Assembly (NCBI GenBank): GCA_014529385.2
Contig: JABFUD020000243.1
Span: 1 to 52,417, forward strand
Length of the DNA: 52,417 nt
Direction of reading: 5' to 3'
Source: Adiantum capillus-veneris
Lineage: Eukaryota > Streptophyta > Polypodiopsida > Polypodiales > Pteridaceae
A model generated the notes under the pieces. The model saw only the letters and a list, made by a program, of their open reading frames with translations, was not told the origin of the DNA and did no database searches. A program made the position numbers and the translations under genes. Positions 44,298-52,417 of the stretch are shown in pieces. Within the stretch, counting starts at the first letter, position 1. Each line of letters starts with the position of its first letter.

Positions 44298-45160
44298 AAG
44301 TGGAGAGGAACAACCACCAAGTAGAGGGGACCAGGTGGAGAATTGGACATGAAGCAGGAAAGATCTTCGCTTCTGATTGAGATGCCAACAGATTTTACAG
44401 ATATAATTGGAGGACTTGATGAATTGAAGTCGATGGCATGCTATAGACGAGGCGGCGACGACGATGAGCAAGGGTAACACTTGGCTATGCAGGTGCGACC
44501 TTTCAAGCTTCAGGCATATCATGAAGTTATCCAAGCAGACAGAACAACCCACAATGTACAAGCTTAGGTGTGGATGGACCCAACAATCTGGCGGTGAAAC
44601 TGATGCAGTCCAAGTGCCAGCTATGATCCAGCCCAAACACAAAGACAAAGCACGTCCTAAAGCCCTACGTTCTGTTGGGCAAGCAAAAGTACTGATTGGA
44701 TACGGGCAACTAGGTTTCTTCCCTTACACATTCCCCAGCCAGACCTACAACAAAGCACACCATCGCCCACCACTCTCGCCTGCTTGCTTTACACACATAC
44801 TTAGCGGGCCCCAGGTGGGTTTAGCAGCCTTGCGCTAAATTAGCGAAAGGTTTAGCGTTGCCCACGAATCCACAATGCTGCTACAGTAGTTGAAGTTTGA
44901 TAAAAGAAGAATCTTGCTCTTGGCTTGGCTAAACGAGAAGACGAGCAGCAGTCTCTCTGCGTGCAAATGCATAAACGCAAGCCCTAACCCTAAAATTTGG
45001 TCAGAGACTAGGAGCCAGGGATTCTGCGTTGTGCACCCAATCAAGAGTCGCAAAATGCAGACAATCAGAAGCAAACGAAGGTGTAAAGCCAAAATCCCTG
45101 AATGCCTAAAACCGGCAGGTAAAATTAGCTGGGCCGCCAAATTGGGCACGTTGCGCCCAA
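44298..45160. promoter_or_regulatory. Upstream region with telo-box and site II words
   Basis: CCCTAACCCTAAA (44982-44994) is a telo-box-like element. TGGGC words lie around it (near 44677, 45130 and 45141, and the inverted GCGCCCAA near 45153). In plants, telo-boxes with site II elements mark promoters of growth-linked genes. Frames on both strands here (such as 44464-44838) have no recognisable product. Which gene it serves is open; the minus-strand seven-helix gene is the only candidate. Confidence 0.35.
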
Positions 45161-46250
45161 GTCAAAACGAATGAAAAAGCCGGCCTTTCCCACTCTGGCG
45201 ACAGCCTGGCCAGCGTTCTTTGCACGAATTCTAGATAATAAAGAAAAATGGGGTTTTTCAAATCAAATTGAATCATTGTCTCATTTTTGTTGAAAACGCC
45301 CATCGCCTACAGGGCCTTCACCTTCTCTTTTGGCTCCATTTTTCCAGCTCCCTGGACCCTTGGGCCCTCCATGTGCACTGGATGTCTATTTATTGGGGCG
45401 GAGCCACCTCCCTCTCAACTGAAATGTTCCAAGTTCCAACTTCCATATGCCTTTTTTATGCACACATTTCAAAGATCTCTTCTTACCCGCCATACTTGCT
45501 AGGTCCTCGTTCTCACACCCATGGAAGACGATCCATTCAACTACATGCATAATCCTAATTTTATGCAAATAGAATTACATGCAAGATCAAGGATAATGCC
45601 GCCAATAGCCAAAAAAGAAAGTGTGCATGTGCAAAGGCTTTGAGTCATGTCTTTCATGCTCATGCCTCTCAAATAACAGGTTAAATTCAAGACCCATCAG
45701 ATAATGCTTGAGGTCTCTTAGGATTGTTCCTATGACGTTAAAAAGTTCTCCTCTTCTTGTTTTAGAAACCAAAGGCTGCGGCCTTTCACAATGCTGTGGT
45801 AAATGCATAAGAGAACCCTTGTCGCAGAAGTTCTCTTGCACATCGTTGCCAATCAAATTAAGCCATGGGCGATAATCTAGAACGATGACTTTTATTCTTG
45901 TAGCACTCTCTCTATCGACGTATCAATCAATGCCTTGAGCACTTCAAAGACCACTTGAGTGTCTGCAAAGATCTAGATAGAAAGGTTTCACGAAAACAAT
46001 GGAATTAAACATAAATAGCTTGTGATAGTCATAATCTACAAACTTTTGGCACGAAAGAAATAATCAAAACATGAACAATGGGGCCTTGATTAACCACATA
46101 CGAACCATGAAGACTGAAGTACTTTATGATTTGAGTGATTAATAGCTCGGACTTGCCAAATATTCATATAATCCTGGTCTCACTCGTAGAGGCATCCAAT
46201 AAAGTGAATCAGACAACTCTATGTTGAATGTGTGTGTGTGAGAGTGAGTG
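45161..46250. other. No clear gene; possible decayed minus-strand coding
   Basis: A 89-codon minus-strand frame at 45587-45856 is open but unrecognised, and the sequence above it (to about 45960) looks weakly coding with stops. A (TG)n/(GA) stretch starts near 46230. Confidence 0.35.
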
Positions 46251-46256
46251 AGAGAA

Positions 46257-46287
<31 letters not shown>
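46257..46287 (+). repeat. G31 homopolymer
   Basis: 31 uninterrupted G bases follow a short TG/AG-rich stretch. On the other strand this is like the C runs in the LTR at 2427-4624. Confidence 0.95.
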
Positions 46288-46288
<1 letters not shown>

Positions 46289-47490
46289 GAAGATCTAATC
46301 ATCGAGCAAAAAAAAACACCAAGCGAAGACAAGTGACAACATACGAAACCCTTTTCTCCACTGGCTCAGTTGTACTAACATGAAACACATGTGATTCATT
46401 GGGGACCACGATTATCTCCCTTACCAAGTTCAGTGCCATAGCTCTTCCCTATGCAATCTTATCTTGAAAATCTCTTGTAAGTTTTGATCTCCATCTCACA
46501 AGCTTACCATTCCTAAATTTTGGATGGAATGAACTCGATGCACTATCATATGTTCTAACATGGCAGTTGCCCTCAACACTTACATGTGCTTCTTTAAGAC
46601 GATTGTTTAGCAACATTCAACCTCAGATGATTGTAGATTACTGCCCACTACGACAACCCAAGTCCCAAATGCAGGTCTTGGAGGACCGATGATCATGTCA
46701 TCCACATTCCAAGTATGAGTGCTACTATTGTTGCAGAACCATAAAAACCCCTCAACAATGCCTCCCGAATTGGATCCACTTGCATGGTATTTCTGCCTTC
46801 CCTAGAAGCTTGGTGCAGGAACCTTGTGTTTCATGGAAGGTTTCATCTCAATAATGAACATCCTACACCTTGTAGTATGATTTGCAAGAACACCAAAGCA
46901 TTTCATTTTTCTCTTAGGCTCGGTACCCCTACGACCACACAATCCGGGACAATTTCTAGTCCAAGCACATGAGGGGAGTGGTGGAATCCTTTTGTTGGCT
47001 ACTCTCAAACACCCTGGTGTAGTTGTGACTCTTACATACTTAGGTATGTGAATGCCATTCTCTAGTATTTCATGGGGGTCCACCAATATTGTTTAGATCT
47101 TTAAACACTCTTCTTCCTCAATGACTTTCTATTCATTTCTGGACTTGAATATCTTGCAAAAAAGAATGAGCCACGTCTGTGAGCTTCTTACCCAACTTGT
47201 TGTTGACTCATAAACCTTGTAGCCAAATATGCCACTACTTGTCCAATGCATGTGCTAGTCCCTTTTAGGTATGCATTATAGATATCACTTTGCAACACAT
47301 CCAAGGACATAGGTACGCACGTTGCTTCATACAAATTAATGCTAGACTTGTATCCAACAAATGTATGCATGCTTGCATGCATCCCTTTGGAAAGATTGGT
47401 TCTTGGCACAAAAGCATTTGTCTCATCTTGAAAAACAAATCTATCACCCCAAATGAGGCACTCGCAAATGTTACCATATACATGTGGTAG
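46288..47490 (-). other. Decayed minus-strand sequence, possibly coding once
   Basis: The minus strand has two longer frames (47188-47508, with LYEATCVPMSLDVLQSDIYN; and 46802-47086, with HIPKYVRVTTTPGCLRVANK) and traces between them. The right one is cut by the copia 2 LTR at 47491. No family was recognised. Confidence 0.3.
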
Positions 47491-47695
47491 TGATGTGTGT
47501 GAACACACTAGGACCGCCGGGGCTTTTTTTCCCTCTTTAGGAGGTTTTCTCCCCCGTGCATTGTATATACGCCCATCACTCTAGGGCTATCTATCTTTCC
47601 ATTGCACACTAAGTAATACACTCTCTATTGTGTGCCTCAAGCTTCCTTCTTCTTCTCCAAGCTGTGTGTGTTTCTCTGCAACCCTAATTCCAACA
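47491..47695 (+). repeat. 5' LTR of copia 2 (about 205 bp)
   Basis: It runs TGATGTGTGTGAACACAC...CTAATTCCAACA, two bases before the primer site. TTGTATATACG (TATA at 47564-47569) fits its promoter. The left end is judged from the TG and from the inner inverted words GTGTGTGAACACAC; the second LTR is outside the window. Confidence 0.7.
47564..47569 (+). promoter_or_regulatory. TATA box in copia 2 LTR
   Basis: TGTATATACGCCC lies 74 bp into the LTR and about 130 bp before the primer site. Confidence 0.5.
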
Positions 47696-47697
47696 AT

Positions 47698-47709
47698 TGG
47701 TGTCAGAGC
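47698..47709 (+). other. Primer binding site of copia 2
   Basis: TGGTGTCAGAGC differs by one base from TGGTATCAGAGC, the initiator tRNA-Met site used by most plant copia elements. Confidence 0.88.
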
Positions 47710-48057
47710 AGGTCATGTCCTCCCGGGCTTAGTCGCCAGCTGCTCCAGCACACGCCTGCTCACTTTCTCCGATTTCAGTGAGCTTTGGCGAGCGTTCGCA
47801 GGACGACAAAAATTTTGGGGGAATTCGAAGATCTTGGTCTGCTCAGAATTTTGATTTGGGCTCATTTCGGCCTCCGTTTCCACTACAGGCAGTACTGCAC
47901 AGGCTATTTCGTCATTTTGTGTAGAATTTCTGTCAGTGCCGTTTTCTGCATAACAGGTGCCTTATAGTCTTCTACAGTTTGTGCTATATAGCACAGGTTG
48001 TTCCCGCTCCATTTCTCCTATTTTCGGGCAGTTTTCACATCAGGTGCAGCATTTACC

Positions 48058-49080
48058 ATGGCTGACAACAACAACACAGATGTGTTCAAGATGTTTGCTG
48101 TTGAGGACAGGTTGGATGGGGACAACTACCCTATGTGGGCTTATATGATGCAACATGTTCTTGTGTCAAAGGGTGACTGGAACATCGTGCATGGCATTGA
48201 TGTACGTCCTGGTTCTGAGGATGTAGGCGATGTTGAGGATGTTGCAGGTCTTGCTGCAAGGATTGCAGCTGTTAGAGTTGTTTTGCCTATGGCAGAACAA
48301 GCTCGTTGGGATGTTAAGGATGCGCAGGCTCATGCCTTGATTGCGTTGTTTGTGAAGCGCACCATTGTTCCTCACATCCGTTCAGCAAAATCTGCAAAAC
48401 AGGCTTGGGATATTTTAGCAGGTCTTTATGCAAGCCGCAATGAGGCTAAAATTGCTTTGCTGCGTAAAGAGCTGGAGTCGAAGATTATGCATGAGGAAGA
48501 TGATATGGACACTTTCCTTGCTAGTGTCAAGGATATCAAGGAGCAGCTTATTTCTGCAGGTGAAGTCATTTCAGACAGTTCCCTTGTGCAGACTGTTCTT
48601 GATTCCTTACCAGATTCTTACCAGACTTTTGCTAGTACTTGGAGACTTATGACCCAAGGAAATCTAGAAGTTGTCAAGTTTGATGCATTATGCACATTGT
48701 TGTTGCAAGAGTCACTGTCCAGAAAAAACAGGACTAGACAACGTACAGTTGAACAGGCTTTTATTGCTTCTCAAAGAAAGGGTGGTAATAGCAATGCAGC
48801 CACTTCTTATGGTTCTGCTGCAAGTGGCAAAAATTCTGTTCATAATGCTTCTGCTGGCAGCACTTCTTCTGGCAATTCTGGTGATAAGGGAAAAAAGAAG
48901 ATGCGTTGCCATTATTGTAAAGCCAATGATCACTTGATCAAGTCGTGTCCTAAGTTGAAGGCCAAAGAGGCGAAGAAGAAAGAGGGTGGTTCCACTGCAA
49001 ATGTTGGTTCCACTACAAATGCAGCCATTGTTGAGTCTTCTGTGAAAGGAGACTGTGTTGCTGATGTTGATGCAAAATGA
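48058..49080 (+). CDS. gag of copia 2
   Basis: The start chosen is the ATG at 48058 (ACCATGGCTGAC, strong context); the open frame extends 20 codons further upstream into the leader. The product of 340 residues has a UBN2-type gag domain (RLDGDNYPMWAYMMQHVLVS, AKQAWDILAGLYASRNEAK, VLDSLPDSYQTFASTW). A Ser/Gly/Asn-rich linker follows, then one zinc knuckle CHYCKANDHLIKSC near residue 283. It ends at TGA 49078-49080, and the same frame continues into protease (AFSAECTYNPAIHDAC). CGA would restore the usual gag-pol continuity. Confidence 0.88.
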   Translation: MADNNNTDVFKMFAVEDRLDGDNYPMWAYMMQHVLVSKGDWNIVHGIDVRPGSEDVGDVEDVAGLAARIAAVRVVLPMAEQARWDVKDAQAHALIALFVKRTIVPHIRSAKSAKQAWDILAGLYASRNEAKIALLRKELESKIMHEEDDMDTFLASVKDIKEQLISAGEVISDSSLVQTVLDSLPDSYQTFASTWRLMTQGNLEVVKFDALCTLLLQESLSRKNRTRQRTVEQAFIASQRKGGNSNAATSYGSAASGKNSVHNASAGSTSSGNSGDKGKKKMRCHYCKANDHLIKSCPKLKAKEAKKKEGGSTANVGSTTNAAIVESSVKGDCVADVDAK

Positions 49081-52000
49081 GCTTTTAGCGCAGAGTGCAC
49101 TTACAATCCTGCTATCCATGATGCATGCTTGTCAGTTGCTGCAGATTCACATGTGTGGTATTTTGACAGTGGTGCTACAAAGCACATTACCTCACATTGT
49201 GAATTGTTTACCTCTCTCGAGTCAGTCCCTCATGGGAATTCAGTCACTTGTGCCAACAACGCCTCTTATCCAGTTCAAGGAGTTGGAAAGATTGTGATCA
49301 CTACTGCTAATGGCAGTTCCTTCACACTTGTTGATGCACTTTATGTACCTGGGATCAAGAAGAATCTCTTGTTTGTATCCGCACTTGCTAGACTTGGACT
49401 TGTAGTCAAATTTGTGGATGACAGATGTACAGTTCATGATCTCAGTTTTGGTGATGAAATTGTTGCATCTGGCCTTTTGTGCCGTGGGCTGTATAAGCTC
49501 ACTTTGTATGACAAGTGTGGACAAAATTTTTCAAATGCTGTTGCAGATTCAAGGGCTATTTCAGATGCAAAACTTTGGCATGCACGTTTTGGTCATCTAA
49601 ATTTTGCCAGTTTGCTGCGTTTGCAGAAATCTGATATGGTTGCTTCTTTGCCACCTCTTGAAGCACCTGTCAAACATGTTTTTGAAGGCTGTATTTTGGG
49701 TAAGATGCAGCGTTCTAAGTTTCCAAAGGATGGTTCAGTTCGGGCCACATGCAGGTTGCAGCTTGTGCATAGTGATGTTTGTGGGCCCATGCAAACTCTG
49801 TCCTTGGGCAATTACCTGTACTTCATGACTTTCATTGATGATTACTCCAGGCATGCATGGGTATTTTCGCTTAAAGCGAAGTCCGAAGTTTTTATGTGCT
49901 TCAAACAATTTCTGGCTATGGCTGAAAATGTCTCAAAATGTACTATGGGCACCCTCCGTTCTTATCGAGGGGGGGAGTATATGTCTCATGAATTTAATGC
50001 ATTTCTGGCTAGTCGTGGGATAAAACACCAATGTACAGTGCCTTATACACCTCAGCAAAATGGTGTTGCTGAGAGGAAAAACAGGTCACTGACGGAAATG
50101 GCACGATGTATGGTCAAAAGTCAAGCTTTGCCGCATTCTTTTTGGCTTGAGGCCATTATGTGTGCCACTTATGTACTTAACAGGTGTCCTACAAAATCTT
50201 TGCAGTCTATTACTCCATATGAAGCATGGCATGATAGAAAACCTTCTATTGAGCACATGCGTGTTTTTGGCTGTTTGGCATATGCTTTGGTGCCACAAGT
50301 ACAGCGCAGAAAATTGGATGATAAGGATGTCAAATGTATTTTTGTTGGTTATAGTGCTGAAACCAAAGGTTACAGGTTGTATCATCCATAAACAAAACGT
50401 ATTCTGGTTTCTCGGGATGTAGTGTTTGTGGAAGATTGTGTTCAACCCTTGCTGTCATGTACTAGAGACAGTAATGTAAGCTCACAGGACATTTATGACA
50501 CTTTGTTGCCTCTTTCAGTGGTGGAAATACGAATGTAAGTTCCAATGAGGCAAATGTACAGCCTATGGGGGTTTCTGAAAATGTTCTAGATCAGCCTATT
50601 ACTGATGCAGATGTACATGATGTACTTGATGAGGAAAGGGTTGAAAATGAGTAGGCTAGAGGTATGCCAAAATGGCTGGTGCACACTTTGCGTGACAATA
50701 AATTGGATGCACCTTTGTCTAGTCGTACTCGCTCAGGCTCTCGCCATGCATCTTATGCATCAGCTTGTTATGCTTTGGCTGTGTCTAGCTTACATGATGT
50801 TGAGGAGCCTCTGACTTTTGATGAAGCACAAAATTCAGAAAATTGGATGGCTGCCATGCAATCAGAATATGATGCACTTATAGAAAATGACACATGGACT
50901 TTATGTGATTTGCCTCCTGGCAAAAAGGCCATTGGTACGAAGTGGGTTTACAAGTTGAAACGCAAGCCGGATGGTGAGATCGATCGCCATAAGGCTCGAC
51001 TTGTTGCAAAGGGTTATGCACAGCAAAAAGGCATAGATTATGAAGAGACTTTTGCTCCCACTTGTCGTATGACTACTGTGCGTTTTCTATGTGCATTGAC
51101 AGCTCATTTTGGTTGGGATGTACATCAATCAGACATTGTTACTGCTTTCTTGAATGGTGACATATTTGAGGAAGTTTATGTAACGTAGCCTCGCGGTTTT
51201 GTCATAAAAGGACAAGAGGACAAAGTGTGCAAATGTAACAAGGCTTTGTATGGGTTGAAGCAATCTCCTCGTGCTTGGTATGAGAAAGCTGACACTCATT
51301 TGGTCAAACAAGGCTTTCGTAACAGTCCAATAGAAAGCACATTGTATGTAAAGCGTGAGGGTGATGTACTTCTCATTGTGGTTCTTTATGTTGATGATTT
51401 GCTGATCACTGGACCAAATGAGAGACATATTGCTAAATTTAAGGCTGATTTGAATGCTACTTTCAAGATGAAAGATTTGGGGCTGTTGCATCATTATTTG
51501 GGTATACAGTTTAAGCAGTGTGATGGTGGTATTGCCTTGTGTCAGAAAAGTTACATAGAGACATTGCTATGTAAGTTTGGACTTGAGGATTGCAAACCTA
51601 TTGCCTCTCCCATGGAAATAGGTTTGAAGTTGAGTCTACATGATGCTAGTGATCCTGCTGATGTCACTCTTTACCAAACTGCTGTTGGCTGCCTCATTTA
51701 TGTATGCAACACGAGGCCGGATATTCAGTTTGCAGTCTCACAGGTCAGCAGATTTATGCATAGCCCAGGGTCTAAGCATTGGCAGGCTGTCAATAGGATT
51801 TTCCGCTACCTTAGTGGCACTTTACATCTTGGCTTGTTTTATCCCAAGGGGGGATCATTGCCGCCAGACTTACATGCTTTTTCTGACTCAGATTGGGTTG
51901 GTTGTTTTGACACGCGAGTGTCCACAAGTGGCTTTTGTTTCATGCTTGGCAGTTCATGTATATCATGGTTGAGCAAGAAGCAACCTACTGTGGCCACTTC

Positions 52001-52343
52001 GATTTGTGAGGCTGAGTACAGGGCAGTCTTCACAGCTACGGTTGAGTGGGTATGGCTCAGACGCCTTATGGCTGATTTGGGTGTTGGACAAGACACTGCC
52101 AACACTATCTACATTGACAATCAGAGCGCATTGGCAGTTGCGAGGAACCCAGTTTTTCATGCTCGCACAAAGCACATTGAGGTGCATTACCACTATGTCA
52201 GGGAGAGGCTCTCAGCAGGAGAGATCAGCTTGGCTTATGTGCCAACACAGGACAACCTTGCAGATCTTTTCACAAAGTCATTGTCTCTGGAGAAGCTTGA
52301 AGCTTTCACCAAAGCTTTGGGCTTACTCCCCTTTGTGGACTGA
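49081..52343 (+). pseudogene. pol of copia 2: protease, integrase, RT, RNase H, broken
   Basis: Protease shows WYFDSGATKHIT. Integrase has HARFGHLN but then FEGCILGK, so the first Cys of the second zinc pair is Phe. It keeps LVHSDVCGPM and NGVAERKNR, but the middle catalytic Asp is Tyr (LRSYRGGEY). After a TAA at 50389-50391 a one-base shift near 50517 moves the frame. RT then reads NWMAAMQSEYDAL, VDIVTAFLNGD-like SDIVTAFLNGD, ALYGLKQSPRAWY and catalytic YVDD in VVLYVDDLLITG. TAG codons break it at 50652-50654 and 51186-51188. RNase H is intact (FSDSDWVG, CEAEYRA, YIDNQSAL, NLADLFTKSL), ending at 52343. Confidence 0.92.
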
Positions 52344-52417
52344 TCCTGTCCTCAGGGCATGGCACTTCCCTTTACTCATGTGCTAGTTCTCGTTCACCAC
52401 ATCACTCCAGGGGGGAT

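Larger units (their letters stand above)
47491..52417 (+). mobile_element. Ty1/copia retrotransposon 2, 3' LTR outside window
   Basis: The element has a short LTR, a tRNA-Met-type primer site, gag, protease, integrase, RT and RNase H in copia order, and a purine-rich CCAGGGGGGAT at the very end that fits the start of a polypurine tract. The frame is shared from gag to 50391, shifts once near 50517, and has four in-frame stops. The integrase has also lost key residues, so the copy is dead. It differs clearly from copia 1 in gag and LTR. Confidence 0.92.

Noticed and set aside
44464-44838. 124-codon + strand frame upstream of the seven-helix gene
   Set aside because: Composition looks random, no family was recognised, and the region fits an upstream regulatory area better.

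Overview
The window is plant nuclear DNA made almost entirely of nested LTR retrotransposons, satellite-like repeats and long microsatellites, with one convincing host gene. The evidence for a land plant is: Tat-type Ty3/gypsy elements carrying a second, archaeal-type RNase H; copia elements with plant-type UBN2 gag; plant-style TATA boxes in the LTRs; a plant-type seven-helix membrane protein; and a telo-box/site II cluster upstream of it. The very long TC, AC, GA and C/G runs and the dense nesting suggest a large genome, perhaps a fern or other non-flowering vascular plant. The sequence alone does not fix the species.

Left part (1-11 kb). A decayed + strand Tat-type gypsy element (1-4624) ends in a microsatellite-packed LTR. 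It sits inside the integrase end of another + strand gypsy element (4625-5067). Then come old LTR-like sequence (6.4-7.5 kb) and a diverged minus-strand LTR (about 7.7-10.49 kb), which cuts into the gag region of a further minus-strand element.

Centre (11-27.6 kb). An almost complete minus-strand Tat-type gypsy element (11089-22328) has 2.66-kb LTRs, PBS, PPT and gag-PR-RT-RH-aRH-INT, all broken by frameshifts. It is inserted in an older minus-strand element. The older element's reading frame resumes across the insertion, and its own leader, PBS and LTR lie at 22.3-26.3 kb. That leader holds eight copies of a 20-bp palindrome about 280 bp apart. A decayed chromovirus-like gypsy fragment follows (26.4-27.6 kb).

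Right-centre (28-38 kb). A satellite with a unit of about 220 bp, built on a perfect 20-bp palindrome, is split by three insertions. These are a copia element with a 5-bp target duplication (28539-34051), a 251-bp MITE-like insert (34276-34526) and a 2.0-kb TG...CA insert that looks like a solo LTR (35865-37864).

Right part (38-52.4 kb). There are decayed unidentified coding stretches, then the intact intronless seven-transmembrane gene on the minus strand (42927-44018), then more decayed sequence with a 31-base G run, and finally a second copia element (47491 to the window end). Most stop codons that break otherwise open frames in the right half are ones a C-to-T change would produce, as expected from long cytosine methylation.
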